From the NCBI GenBank assembly GCA_900618795.1, contig UYJD01000009.1:503823-567822 (forward strand): 64,000 bases of DNA. Reading direction: 5' to 3'. Every line of letters starts with the position of its first letter. Position 1 is the first letter of the stretch. Shown here one piece after another: positions 9,303 through 20,945 of the stretch. Below the pieces are notes generated by a model, which was given only the letters and a program-made list of their open reading frames with translations, had not been told where the DNA came from and made no database searches. Source of the stretch: Cyanodermella asteris. Taxonomy: Eukaryota; Ascomycota; Lecanoromycetes; Ostropales; Stictidaceae. The translations under genes and the position numbers were made by a program.

Positions 9303-12300
9303 GGGACCAAAAACCTTTGCGCGTACACAAACGAGCCGAGTCCCCCAATTCGTCATTTTGGTCCCAAAAATGGGAAAAGAAAGTTTATGCATGCTGATGA
9401 TCACCCCCCCCCCACCCTTTCTTCCCAAGGTTCCCAGTGACGCATGTTACCGACTCTCCCATGCGACAGCAGCATGCATTGGGACCTTCGGCAAACCCCC
9501 ACCTTGCTCATGGGAAAGTTCGTTCTGTGATGGTTTTGTCCTCAAAAGCCGTGATCAGAAATTGTCCACAGGCATCGGTACTTTGCGAAAACCTATGTTT
9601 TGGTTGCCAAATTTCGAAGATAGACGGCAAATGGCCCCATCGCCTCCCCATCGACGGTCCAAGGGCGCCTTTCCTTCCGAATATCATCTTTGACAGTGGT
9701 TCGCAGTCAACGGACGTAAAGAGGAACATGGATGGGCGTTGGTGGTGTCATGACGGGGGCACAGCGTAATACGGCTTTGGCAGCCGTTTGGCTACCTGTC
9801 AGACCTGGATGATTCCGCCTTGAGGGGCTGACATGTGAGAAGAATGTCGATCACAGAACCTCTGATATTGCGATGAGACCGTTCGCTTAAGTGCGACCTT
9901 GCCGCCTAGACCGATTTCACCCACGCCTGGAGGCAATGGCGCCAATTAGCCTGAAACGGTGTCAGTCGGAGTTGGCACGATAATGGGAGTGTACGCTTGC
10001 TATCTGACTTATGCAGGGATGGACACGCATGCACGGCCATCACAAAAGGTCATGTGGATATCACAGCAAACGTAAGCAAGTGAGTTGGCAAAAACAATAG
10101 CATTGTAGACCCAATTTAAAAAAACAAACTTCGATTGCGAGCGTATGGAAGAAAGTTTTCGACGTCACTTCTGGCCAGGAAGTTTGTCGCATTTGCGGAG
10201 AGAAAAGTGCCAAGCTGGCACGCGGGTTGCGTTCCAACTTGGTTATGTTCGTCCAGATCAGATTCTGTCATCGAGTCTCTAGAAGGTCAGCTTTTATCTC
10301 AAGCAGACAGCTTCAAAGAACATCTGACCTGGAGGAGACCAATGTGTCATTAACATGGATGACCACATTTTGGGCAGTTCTTGCCCTGCAAGACCCACGA
10401 TTCGACGCCTTTGGCAGCGCACTTGGGGCATTTGATTCCGGGCATCTAAAGAAGGGTCAACAAAGCTTGCGTTTTGTAGAAAACACGTTGATCCAGAGAA
10501 CAAAAACAACATACCGGCATATGGCTAATTATACCGGCACCATCGTGGTCAAATATCGCGCAGTGTGGGGTATCGGGCTGCGGCTCTGTAATGAGAGGCT
10601 GAGTTGGAATGGCCGTTGGTGGCAACATCTTGACTGGGCTGGTATTGGCAGCAGTGCGGATTCTTGAGACAAGGTACGGCTGTCTGATGGAAAAGAAAAG
10701 TCTGGGCTTGCCAAGTGTTGTCGAAAAGAAATGGAACACAGGTCTTGAAGCCATTTATATATGGCTAGGCTCCTCCATGCCTTCACCTGGAGGTCTCCCA
10801 ATCGACTCATGTGTGGCTCGCCCAACCGCAACAAAACCGGAATAGTGCCACGGGTCGATCGTAGCTCAGATCCAGCAGACGTCTCATGCATGTCGTGTGG
10901 AGGGTAGGTGCAGCATGGCGCGATGCATGCCGAGACTCGTCTCCTGGGATAAAGCAACGGGATCATGCATTTTTCATGAGTTGGTGCGCGAAGTGGTGTG
11001 GAGTTTCATCACGACGCGGAAGCATCCACGTTAGCGCCATGAACGAGCGACTGCGGAAGTAAAGCAGTGAGACGGGCCCCAACCGCGATCGATTGTGAGA
11101 CGTGCATGCAGAATTGAACTTCCACATGAGTGAGACGATGTGTAGGGCAGGGATCAAGACAGCATCAAACTACAATAAGGTGCCGTATTCCGACAAACGT
11201 GATTCGATGACCCTGAGATCCGGAACATTTGTGAAATATCCCCTTTGGAACAGTGTATGGCTCAGACTTGTTGTACCATTGTTGGGAAACCCGCCCCTTC
11301 CACGATTCACGGCCTGGGTCGGAACGACGTCGAACGCCATCTCGCAGTAAAGCTTCTTTGAAGTCCTCGACGGCCCGCGTCTCCGCACCAATGATGTCGC
11401 CAAATAGATGCCTGGAAGAAAAGCTGAATTGACGCGGGGCCACCGCAAGCATATCCAGGCCAATGCCAATAGTCATGATACCCCTGCTCCAACGGGCGTC
11501 AGCACGCTTCAAATCCAGGACCTCACCCTATAGATTGGGCGTCATCTCAGCGGACCAAGCCAGTGGCTTCACTTGTGGATAGGGAGAATCGAGGGACATT
11601 CTGAGCCTCGTTTCGGGCACGTGCATGTTGGGTTTTCAACGGTGACGAATGGCCAAGATGGAAAATGTCCTATAAATGTCGTATCAGTGTGACTTCCCAT
11701 CTTGAACCATGGGTCGAATGGAAGATGTACCGGGATCCAGTTCTAGACTGGCGTAGGGAACTCGGGTGCCGGGATCCACGCGAACCGTTGACCATGGCTG
11801 GAAGAAGGTGGCGTCGTGTATGTACGCATCAGGGGACGAGTATAAGCGCGCCAGCAGAACAATGGAGCGGTCAAGGTGTAAAGGGCCAGCCAACCCAAAG
11901 GAGCGATTGGTGTCAGGGGAATCGCGGCACACACACAGACAGCGGCGATTGTGCGGGGCGAGTGGCCAGCCAGCTGCAGCGCCATGACCAGCTTGAACTC
12001 GGACGGTGGAGATGGCAGAGCAGCAAAGACATGCTGATGCCGCCGCAGCGGGATGGATAGAGTGCGAGTTGATGAAAGCTTAGGGGTGGGAGTGGAGGAA
12101 TGTGCGCGCGCGGGTGCCGGGAGGGCAAGGGCCAAGGGCAGGGGCAGGAGCAGGAGCCGAAGCCGAAGCTGAAGCCAATACGCGCCAATCACGTGACGTC
12201 GAGCCGGCATTGAGCTGCAGCATTCCTTCATGCACGCGCCATCTTGTATTCTACGACGTCCTCGCTCATGAAACCGCCCGACGAACAATATTAATACAGT

Positions 12301-12620
12301 GCTGCACTTTGCTTTCCTGCCTCCAGCTTCACCAACCCAAAATTGGAAAACTGCAGCTTCCATGCAGTCGACCGCAGCAACCGTGAGACATTACTGATTC
12401 TAAGCAGAGTAATATGCCGCCGGCGGTCAGCCGCGCACAATGTCTGTCTGCGACAGCTGTCACATTTCACTTTCCCTTGCATATGCTCTGTTACACAAGC
12501 GCTTCTAGTACCTCGACGTCGGTGTGGTGTCTCTGGCCATGCTCGGGCAATCAGGCTAGCCATCTTCAGCCAGTGCTGAATGGTCTTCACCTTCAACCGG
12601 CCTAGCCCTCGTCATAGGTA

Positions 12621-12670
12621 GAGCAGAGCAGAGTCGAGTCCAGTCCAGTCCAGTCCAGTCCAGTCCAGTT
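12621..12670. repeat. pentamer array (CAGTC/GAGTC-type)
   Basis: Ten consecutive pentamers: two GAGCA, two GAGTC, five CAGTC and one CAGTT. The gradual change from one unit to the next suggests stepwise slippage. Non-coding. Confidence 0.95.
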
Positions 12671-13710
12671 TGCCTGCTATGTCTTTCGTAGGCTTTCGTG
12701 TTTGCTCAACTTGGCCCTTGATTTTGATCCATCATGTGCATGCATCTGGCCTGGTTGGTGCCCGGAGAGGTGAGCGCCAATGGTATGCCTTCCAAGTAAG
12801 GCTACCAACAAAGTTAGCTCCGCGAGGCCAGCAAGCCTTTCGTGTAGCGCAAGAGGCTAACGTTGAGACTCGCGATCAAGCTTTCATACCATCCATCTCC
12901 TTACGTATTCACCTACTGTATGCATCCCTGCAGCCCGGACGTGCTTCTCTGCGATCGGGCTGAGGTCCCGCAATGCTAAAGCGACAACGCTAGGGTGCTT
13001 TTGCGAGCAGCAAAACTGCACCTCCGTCAACGTGACTTGAGCTTGACGAGCCTTTCCGCAGATCAATAGTCCAAAAGCTCCGATTTACTTTTGCTTGTAG
13101 CTTTGATGTCTCTCCCGCAGAGTGACACACTGGCACCACTACCACCCCGCGTCAACCACCCTGTCTTGCTAGCTACTACAGTATTGAGCAATCTAGCAAG
13201 TGGCACGACACATTCTGGGCCGGGCAACTAGCACCACTAACATGGCTGAGCCTCACGTCTTGTCCATCGTCGCGCAGCTTTCAATTTTCGAACTTCTTCA
13301 TTGGGCTCGCGCTTATCAAACACCATCGGTGGTTCTCGAATACTAGTGCCACATTCGTGCAGAACAAAACACGGTACATTAGTAGCCAATATCAGGCAGC
13401 GGGAGGGCGGGCCGAAGGGAAAAGGGCCATCCCGCCACGCATGCGTGCCCGGACAGATGTCTCAGATTCACCGACGTCCAAGACACCAGCCATGTTGTCT
13501 ATGCACTGCAGATCAACACGTTGTTCTTGATGCCAAGATGCTGCCTCCAACATCCGTGTTGAGACGCAGCCAGGTATTAGTCGGACGGATCGGCCTCCGA
13601 ATACTCCCCTCTTTCACCTGAATCATCTTGCATCATTATATGTGACGACAATTGGCATCTGTTCTCTGGCCTGGTAGCCCTGTTGCCAGAGCAGAGCAGC
13701 ATTCATGTGA

Positions 13711-15861
13711 TCAACGCCCATCTGCTTTGCTTGGGGTGAGCTGCTTCTCGATCTTTAGAAATATAACGCCGTTGGTCGCCTGACCGTGAGCATCTAGGAG
13801 ATGCAGAAAACGGAGCCCCGCTCTTAGTCGATCGAGCCTGATACAGCCCCAAGCTACCAGTTCGTCTGGCCCGAGAACATCATCCATCACCTTGAAGCTA
13901 AAAACACGTTAACATCTCAAGATTTGAGGCAATCATACACCTGTCGTGTCAGGAAAGCACGCTAGTGCCGCGCAGTTCCAGACTTGGATGCATAACCTGA
14001 CCCCCCCCCCCCTTTTTTTTTGCCCGGGGGGGTACGATGCACATGCAGGGCTGTAAGAAATGTCAACTTACCGAATGAATGTTAATGATGGCACGAATTC
14101 CGAAATTGGAGGGAAATCCAGTCGCTCCATCGCAAAGTCAAGGGTTTTTGCAACTTTGGTCCGGCGTTTGTACTCCCCATCTTTGCTCCGTCCACCGCCC
14201 TCGATCTTCTCACCCTTCCGCTCCTGTGGTGTTTCGACGTGCAATTCGCATTTGACGTACGGATGCTTTGCAGGCGGCAAGTTTTGCATGGCCAACACTT
14301 GTATGCTAAGGTCGAGGGTGAATCTCTCGATACTAGCTTGTACGACCGTTCCCGCAGCATTGCTGCCAGACTGTGTGAGCTTTTCGGTGCTGCGATAGCC
14401 GCTGGGCTTGAGGACCCAGCCGCCTGACCCGGAAAACATTGCGTGGTTCTGCATGACTCCCTACTTTGTAATTAGCATTCCGCCAACATGGTCCACCCTG
14501 GTCCTTGCCAAGCTCGACGAGCATGAGCAGCAAAATTTGAGAACCGTGCAGCACAGAGCTTGCTTAGGACAGAAGAATGCTCACCGCATCGAACTTTTGG
14601 AAATTCAGCGCCACCATCTGGATGCCCTTCCGCCAAAAAACGGCTGGGTCGAGATTGGTCGAAGTTACACGGGTTCCCGCTGGAAACGCCCGCATCATGA
14701 ACCGGCAGTTGTGCTTGAAGAGTGCGTTGCTCTCATTTTCGTGCACGGTCATGACCTTGCGCTCAGATAGGGAGAAAATGTGGGTCGGTAGGTTCGCCTC
14801 CGGGCTGTCGAGCTTTTTGAAGTGATAAGAGCGAGTGTAGACACCGAGACTGCTCAAGCTATCGATGATTTTGCTGGGTTTGGGTTTTCCAGCCTTTGGG
14901 CTCTTGAGCTCTTCCTCGGAGGAGCTAAGAGAGTCTTCGGTCTTGGTTTTCTCGAGCACTGGTAGCAGCTCTTCAGGCTTCCCCAGTGCCTTACCCTTTA
15001 CCTTGACTAGGATTCTCCGTCGCAAATCATACGGACTCGGCAGAGCGGTACATTCCTCAGTTGGCGGCTCAACGAGCATCCCGTGCCATGTCTGATTCAT
15101 GATCTGAACCATCTTCTCCTGCTGCTCAGCATGAGCGTGCACTTCGAGACTGACGACAACAGGCAGGTCGCTACATGGGTTAGACATTCCTTCAATGGGT
15201 TTCTTGCCGCAGTGTGACCACGTTCCACTCACCTGGTTTCAAAAGCCGATTCGGCAATAGCTTTGCACACGGCGCGAAATGACACCTCTCTAGTGAGGGT
15301 GTGGCCGTGAAGAACTCTAGGCTCTGTTTGCAACCTTCGGTCTTCAGCTGCTCCGTCCTCAAGCTTGTCAATGCCATTTGCACTGGCACGGTCGGCGTGC
15401 TCGGGCTTATCTTGGGAAGCAGCTTTCCCGTCCCAGACGTCGATCTCTATGGAGCGACAGCCGCGGCGTAAAACGCTCTTGTATGCTTCGGTACTTGCGG
15501 TGCCGTATAACTGGTTGCCCGTCAAGTATGTGTTGTGGCTGGAGTTGATGAAGTAGTTGGACAAGGGTGCATCAAGCGGGTTGGCGATCAGTGGGGACTC
15601 GGCATCCAGGATGTCGTTTGAAAAGTACTGCAGCAAACTTTCCATGTCGACTTTGCTTGGCTCCTGAGCTACGCGCTTTCCGAGCAGTCTCCCCATAGTC
15701 GCTGCAGCAGAGGCATGTTCCTGCTGGACTACCAATTCCGCAGCGAGATCGGAAGGTAGCTCGGCAAGCTGCGTGCTCTCGAGGGGTAGGGAAGCGTCCC
15801 CGACACGCTTGAGATATTGTAACACAGCAGGTGAAAAAGCAGGAACGACTCCGCCAGCCAT
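13711..15861 (-). CDS. phosphoinositide-specific phospholipase C
   Basis: Cleaves PIP2 into diacylglycerol and inositol trisphosphate at the membrane, calcium-dependently. The model joins 15861..15233, 15170..14585, 14460..14072 and 13897..13711 (596 aa). Introns are 62, 124 and 174 nt with GTGAGT, GTGAGC and GTAAGT donors. The X domain holds catalytic His109 in NSSHNTYLTGNQL, then IEIDVWDG and His185 in LHGHTLT. An acidic Ser-rich insert (SLSSSEEELKSPK) separates it from the Y domain, which runs from SSLGVYTRSYHFKK to MFSGSGGWVLKP. A C2 domain closes the protein, spanning the last intron (PSLTFI joined to RFKVMDDVLG). No PH domain precedes X; only a short helical N-terminus is present, as in compact fungal PLCs. 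The last intron contains a C12T9 tract. Start is ATG 15861 (MAGGVVPAF). Family call firm. Confidence 0.92.
14001..14021. repeat. C12T9 homopolymer junction inside the last PLC intron
   Basis: Twelve C followed by nine T, then GCCC and seven G. It lies in the 174-nt last intron of the phospholipase C gene, where it reads as purines on the transcript strand. Length errors are likely here in assemblies. Confidence 0.95.
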
Positions 15862-16556
15862 GGCGAACCACACGGAATGCTGAGATTGTGGGTATGGTGA
15901 CAGCGAAGAGATTAGAAGCGGTAAGGGTTCTGACGGCTAGCTGCAGGGAGCCGCCGATGCAAGTTGCAGACACACAGTTCAGAACACGAAGGTATGATAT
16001 GCTGGGAGGTTGAGATATGTGGCCGAATGCGGAAAAGCGGCCTGGCAGGGATGAACGCTAGAGGAGCAAAGCGAAACCACGACGTGCCGTTGGTAAGTTT
16101 GCTGGTCGTTGATCTCCTGGGGGAGTGAAGGCGGTTAGGAAGCAAGCTGGGTAGCGGAGGTGATGCTGAGTGCGCTGTCGAGCAGCATGACAGGGTTGGA
16201 GAACTTGAAGCGCTGTCGAAACAGCGGAGCAGCTTTTGCTCGGACTTGTGGGCGACAATGAGGTTGAGAATAATGCAGCAGGCAGGTACGATCAAGAGAA
16301 CAGCGAGCCCGGTTTCCTCACAGGCACGAGGCTGACTCGGAAGGCGCGGCCCTGACGTCGCCGCTCACAAGGAGAACGCTGATTGGAGTCGATTCCGCAA
16401 TTCACTTCCACACTACTAGTAGTAGAGCATCGCAGATGGGTTGTTAGATACGCTCAGGCATAAAAGCACTACACTCTTCGCTGTCTGCCAATTCACACGC
16501 TCGTCGCCGCAAAGCTAAACGTCGCCCCGACGATCCTATCACTTGCCGTTTGCGCG
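15862..16556. promoter_or_regulatory. divergent promoter between the PLC and cupin genes
   Basis: About 700 bp between two divergent starts. A TATA-like CATAAAAG lies near 16459-16466, about 90 bp upstream of the cupin ATG. No conserved coding is seen. Confidence 0.45.
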
Positions 16557-16972
16557 ATGGCCGCTCTGACTCGCCGAGAAGCCGAGCTGCTGGTTTCGAC
16601 ATTGGGCTTTGGACATGTCTTCACCTGGACTGACGCATCCCGCGCTTATTATCCTCCGCACGCGCATTCTGGCTTGACTACACATCTTATCTTGAAGGTT
16701 CAGCTGACAATAAGTTACCCGGACGATCAAACTCCACAGAAAGAGACTTTTGGCGTCGGTGCGCGGGTCGATGGTATGAACCCCCCGAAAGGGGCCATGT
16801 GTATATCTTTTCGATACGACTAAACTGCTTACACATTGTCTGCCAGTGGATGCCGGTCGAAGGCATGAAGTTTGGATGGGTCCTCAAGGTTGTAAGTTTT
16901 CGGGCCCTTCGGTGATCAAATTTGCCGACTGACTCAATTGCCTTTTCAGGCACGTACGTGGTTGGGGAATGA
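16557..16972 (+). CDS. small cupin-domain protein
   Basis: A single-domain cupin of 94 aa, enzyme or binding role unknown. Three exons: 16557..16773, 16847..16891 and 16950..16972. Introns start GTATGA and GTAAGT and end CCAG and TTCAG. After splicing the barrel reads YYPPHAHSGLTTHLILK, then RVDVDAGRRHEVWMG and ends PQGCTYVVGE. The HAHSG and HEVW segments match the two cupin motifs, with His residues that could bind a metal. The middle and last exons are only 45 and 23 nt. It converges with the GSH1 gene, leaving under 100 bp between stops. The precise substrate cannot be inferred. Confidence 0.8.
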
Positions 16973-17060
16973 TGACCCGTCCATACCTCCATCTGCAGCG
17001 CGCATGTCCAAGCGCATGCCGACATTGCCCGTCCTTTGACATAGCCAATGCATATCTCAT

Positions 17061-19088
17061 TCATTTTTTCAAAGTCCCTGCAGCGACCAAGCTCGAGTCT
17101 GTTGGATTGGCTGCCCCCTTGAACATCTCCACACCGACCCCTGGCCCCTTGCCATTGCGTTCTGTGAGGTCGGTCGCGGCCCTGATGAGATCGTAGGTGA
17201 CGGCTTCGCTCACGATGCTGTCATGCTGATATGCTTGGTGCGTTTGGACGAATGTTCTGATCCACTTCGCTGCAGTCCAAAGCTGTCCACTAGCCCGCTT
17301 TCTGATCAGATCCAAGTATCGCGCCAATTCGCAGCGGGTCTCAACGTCCACATTTACACTGTCTAAATAGGTCTCAACTAACGGAATCAATCCGGGAAAG
17401 CCCTCAGACTTTCCGTTGATAATCTCGTCTACCGTCATCAGCTCATATTCATCGTCAACTGGGCCGACGGGGGTTGGTGGCCGTGATGGTTGCAATGGAG
17501 TTGCCGTGTCTGAGCCGTTCGTGGTTGCGCCTCTTCGGGTGAATGGGTCCTTGCGGAAATAGAACCTCTCGTCGAGCACCGCGTCTCGCGCGTGGGCAGT
17601 TTGCATATTTTCCGTCGTCCTTGGGATTGGCAGGTAAAAATTCAGATCAAAGCTCAGGATTGCTCGCGTGATTAGCACGATGAAGATGGAAAAGGCCGCA
17701 TTTTCGTAATCGGTAATCTGGACCTCCATGCTCCGGAATTCGACCCGCCACCCAATGTTTTTGTCTGCAGGAGGCGGCTTGAAGCGCATGTGCTGCCAGT
17801 TCGTCGACTGCAGGTTCTCAAAGTGGTCCGCGCCGTACAAGTCCAGCTCGTTGAGGTCTTCAGCGAAGATTACAATGGGATCTCTGATGAACAAGTGAGA
17901 GAAATGGGTGGCCAGAAGGTCGTCCATGCCGCCATCAAGCAGGTCTTGTTTGATCTTCTCGTCAATGACAAGATCAGGATCAAGATATTCCTTACGAAGG
18001 CGTGGGTCTTGTGCAATGTAAGTGGAGTTGGACGCATACCGTGACTTTGGAAGCCTCCACCGGCTCTCCTTCAGGGGTTGTTCTCCCAGTTCTTCCGGCG
18101 TGCGATCATCGACAGCCGCGCATATCTGGTTCCACCGCACGTCCGTGTCTGCCAGGAAACCTTTGTAAATAGGAGTAGCTGCCGTCAGTGCCAGCAGAAT
18201 CGGCCCTAAAGGACTCATCTGATCATAAAGCGTTCTGCCCTCCGTGATGTTCTTGGCCTGGAAGGTGATCTGTAAGCAGCAACTGCCCATGCCAAAGGCC
18301 ATTGCATCCATGTATATATGATCCGGCTTGGCCGCCCCATTCCGAACATCGTCATCCTCAGGCCATCGATGCAGATCGTAGTCAACAGTTGGGTCGTTGA
18401 ACGGCGACGGTGTATTGACATCCTTGAATACGGGCACGTTGAGCTGTACTTTTCGGCCTCTACGAGACCGAATATTAGCTGCCAATGTTGGGAAGCGGAT
18501 ATGTGGGTTGGCAATCTCATCGGGGACAAATTGAGATCTCAACCGTTCGCCCGAAGGAGGATAGTATGGCTCAATGAAATCGTCTTTGGTGCCCAGCCTG
18601 GGAAAGGTCGTCAAAGTGATTGGATATTCGCTTTTCTTCATGTGATTTTTGGCAATTTCCCGGCGTTTTCTCATGTTCGGCTCCACGTCGAGGAGGTCTT
18701 TGAACCCGATGCCCCAGGGCTCGCCCGGAGTGGATTCCAACATGAAGCGACCAAACTCGGGATGGAAGATTGGTAATTTGCTATCAGGTTTCCTTGTTAT
18801 ATCCTGGACTTCTGGCACCGTCCCGCCTTTTTCCTGGAGCTTCTCGTCGTTGGCAAGTGCCTTCAATATGTCCGCCTGCCTCAATGACAGGCGAACCTTT
18901 TTGGCCTCGTCGTCGAATGCAACCACCAGATACTCGACTTCATCACCCCACTTCAATGCATCCTGGTCCTTGTCCCTGTTTCTTTCCCAGAGTGCAAGGA
19001 GCTGCTTGATTCCCCATGATCGGACATGATCCGCTTTTAATTTTGCGTCCGGCCACTCCAGCGGGGTTCCCAATGCTAAAAGACCCAT
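17061..19088 (-). CDS. GSH1: glutamate-cysteine ligase catalytic subunit
   Basis: Catalyses the ATP-dependent, rate-limiting first step of glutathione synthesis, joining glutamate and cysteine through the gamma-carboxyl. A single uninterrupted frame gives 675 aa, a normal length for the eukaryotic GCS family. It starts MGLLALGTPLEW, the typical N-terminus, so I chose ATG 19088 rather than the upstream start at 19154. Family features include WGDEVEYLVVAF, PEFGRFMLESTPG, AMAFGMGSCCLQITFQA and WRVEFRSMEVQITDYENAAF. The gene for the regulatory subunit lies 1.9 kb away on the same strand, with BUD32 between them on the other strand. Identification firm. Confidence 0.96.
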   Translation of the reverse strand: MGLLALGTPLEWPDAKLKADHVRSWGIKQLLALWERNRDKDQDALKWGDEVEYLVVAFDDEAKKVRLSLRQADILKALANDEKLQEKGGTVPEVQDITRKPDSKLPIFHPEFGRFMLESTPGEPWGIGFKDLLDVEPNMRKRREIAKNHMKKSEYPITLTTFPRLGTKDDFIEPYYPPSGERLRSQFVPDEIANPHIRFPTLAANIRSRRGRKVQLNVPVFKDVNTPSPFNDPTVDYDLHRWPEDDDVRNGAAKPDHIYMDAMAFGMGSCCLQITFQAKNITEGRTLYDQMSPLGPILLALTAATPIYKGFLADTDVRWNQICAAVDDRTPEELGEQPLKESRWRLPKSRYASNSTYIAQDPRLRKEYLDPDLVIDEKIKQDLLDGGMDDLLATHFSHLFIRDPIVIFAEDLNELDLYGADHFENLQSTNWQHMRFKPPPADKNIGWRVEFRSMEVQITDYENAAFSIFIVLITRAILSFDLNFYLPIPRTTENMQTAHARDAVLDERFYFRKDPFTRRGATTNGSDTATPLQPSRPPTPVGPVDDEYELMTVDEIINGKSEGFPGLIPLVETYLDSVNVDVETRCELARYLDLIRKRASGQLWTAAKWIRTFVQTHQAYQHDSIVSEAVTYDLIRAATDLTERNGKGPGVGVEMFKGAANPTDSSLVAAGTLKK

Positions 19089-19949
19089 GTTCGAGATAGC
19101 AAAGGCCTTTGGTGGGAGTTCTATTAGCGAAGTCAAGGGGAGATCTCGAGCCACAAGCTATACGTGCTGCTTTCTGGCTGGTTCGTGTGGAGGAATCACC
19201 AGTGACGCCGGACAAGAGCGATCAGGATGCCCGTTTAGTCGTGTGCTATGAACAAAGCTTCAACGAGCTGTCAATCGCCTTCATGCTGAGTCCTAGCTAC
19301 TCGCCTTGGGTCATACACAGACAAGACAAGGACGCTTCCGTCAGTTGTCGATATCTTACAACGGTGGGGGCGACCCGGTGGATGATAAATCAAGTCCTAG
19401 GACGCGAGTGAGTTTGCAAACAAGCAACCGGCGACATGCCGACTACTTTATCTTGAGCCATCTCCGCAGGGCGAATATCGACCACGGATGAATAATGCCC
19501 TCGGCAGCTGCTTGACGACTCGCCCACCCGCAAGCCGGAATTTTTTTTCGCGGTTAGACGTGGCTGCTTATGACGACTGCGACCCGCCCGCAACTCAAGT
19601 CTTTCGGAGCCCGGCGGCAAACAAGATGCCCAACGCTTGAACATGCCTGAACCTCAGTGCTCTTGAGGTCAATCTGCTCGGTCATTCGCTGCCCATCAAC
19701 TAGTGAGCCGCCAGGTACCAGCATTGCTTGATTCCGTGCTCGTGTGGCATCGTACGGCAGCGCGGGGCAGCACCCGACGCTATTGATACACTCACCTGAC
19801 CATCACTCTTCCGCATGAGTTGTACTACCTGACATCCTCATTGGCTGCTCTTGACTAGGCTTTTACCTTACTCATCGCCCAAGACGAGGTTAGATCCACG
19901 TGAAGTGTAGCAGTGCTGACTTGGTCCGTAAAGACCACCTCAAACCGAG
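19089..19949. promoter_or_regulatory. divergent promoter between GSH1 and BUD32
   Basis: About 860 bp separate the two divergent starts. I looked for AP-1/Yap1-type sites expected of a glutathione gene (TTAGTAA or TGACTCA) and saw no convincing copy. No gene is recognised inside. Confidence 0.45.
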
Positions 19950-20843
19950 ATGGCGGCTGAAGGAATATCAGCTCCGCCTGATATTACGGATCTCTTGCCG
20001 TCACCTCCTGTCCACCTGGCATCTATACCTCCCGTTTTTGCAAAAAGCAATCCTCCGCCGCAGCTTCTCGCCCAAGGCGCAGAAGGCGTTTTATTCAAAT
20101 CCACCTTTCTCCGACCGGATTGTCCCTGTGCCATCAAATACAGACCGGTGAAAACATGGCGACATCCGACCCTTGATCAACGCCTTACAAGGCATCGCAT
20201 ACTAAGCGAAGCGCGGATACTCGTTAAATGCAGACGGGAAGGCATAAGCGTCCCTGCCGTCCTGGCACTCGACTGGGAGGGGACGGACGTTCCAGGACAG
20301 CCCGGGCGGAAAGGAGGAGGTTGGATGATCGTCGAATGGATTGAAGGCTTGACCGTCCGGAAAAGCCTTGATGGCTGGCTGAAAGGTCTGAAACATCCTA
20401 ATCCATCGCAAGAGCCTGCCCGACCGGCCCGGGAAAAGGAGTTGATTGACCTGATGAGCAAGATTGGGAAGGAGATAGGAAAGCTGCATGCCAAAGGAAA
20501 TGTCCATGGCGATCTAACAACCAGCAATATTATGCTGAGGCATTCACCCGGCGATGACACAGCTAACGGCAGTGGTACACAATCAGATCACGTCAGACCA
20601 CCGCTCAGTGGCGAGGTTGTCCTGATCGACTTCGGTCTTGCCACTCAATCGTCCCAGGACGAAGACAGAGCTGTGGACTTGTATGTCCTCGAAAGGGCCT
20701 TTGGAAGTACACATCCGAACACTGATGATCTTTTCCAAATAGTACTCGGAGCATACGGGCAGTCCTTCAAAGGAGCTAGAATAGTTTTGAAGCGACTAGA
20801 GGAGGTTCGCATGCGTGGCAGAAAGCGAAGCATGATAGGATGA
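19950..20843 (+). CDS. BUD32: KEOPS complex kinase/ATPase Bud32 (PRPK-like)
   Basis: The small atypical kinase of the KEOPS/EKC complex, which helps make the universal t6A base of tRNA and affects telomeres and transcription. A single exon of 297 aa. Visible features are the glycine-poor loop AQGAEGVLFK (41-50), ATP-binding Lys63 in CAIKYR, catalytic HGDLTTSN (186-193), metal-binding DFGLA (227-231) and the conserved basic tail GRKRSMIG that ends the protein. An insert of about 20 residues with GTQSDH lies between the catalytic loop and DFG. Start ATG 19950 is the first in frame. Its 3' end is about 100 bp from the end of the convergent modifier-subunit gene. Identification firm. Confidence 0.96.
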   Translation: MAAEGISAPPDITDLLPSPPVHLASIPPVFAKSNPPPQLLAQGAEGVLFKSTFLRPDCPCAIKYRPVKTWRHPTLDQRLTRHRILSEARILVKCRREGISVPAVLALDWEGTDVPGQPGRKGGGWMIVEWIEGLTVRKSLDGWLKGLKHPNPSQEPARPAREKELIDLMSKIGKEIGKLHAKGNVHGDLTTSNIMLRHSPGDDTANGSGTQSDHVRPPLSGEVVLIDFGLATQSSQDEDRAVDLYVLERAFGSTHPNTDDLFQIVLGAYGQSFKGARIVLKRLEEVRMRGRKRSMIG

Positions 20844-20945
20844 AGACTCGAAGGTCAAGAGGTGGACAATGTGCGTGCCGGCATACACAAATTCCAGACC
20901 AAATGCATCGTGTCTACTTTCCGGCCCTGGTCTTCAGCTTTGTAT

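Larger units (their letters stand above)
7788..13710. other. 5.9-kb gene desert with simple repeats
   Basis: No gene can be supported between the coiled-coil gene and the phospholipase C gene. Open frames are short; the longest, about 206 codons at 11743-12363 on the minus strand, has skewed Leu/Pro/Arg composition and no recognisable domain. The stretch carries an AG dinucleotide tract, a 26-nt poly(A), a C10 run (9404-9413), a purine-rich hexamer-like tract at 12118-12176 and a pentamer array at 12621-12670. I found no transposase or reverse transcriptase. A lineage-specific gene or non-coding RNA could be hidden here. Confidence 0.55.

Noticed and set aside
11743-12363. 206-codon minus-strand frame with a hydrophobic middle
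   Set aside because: A frame of this size is roughly what chance allows across the window; composition is skewed and no domain or splice context supports it.
14068-14454. Separate small C2-like gene
   Set aside because: Splice sites on both sides join it to the phospholipase C exons in frame, so it is an internal exon.
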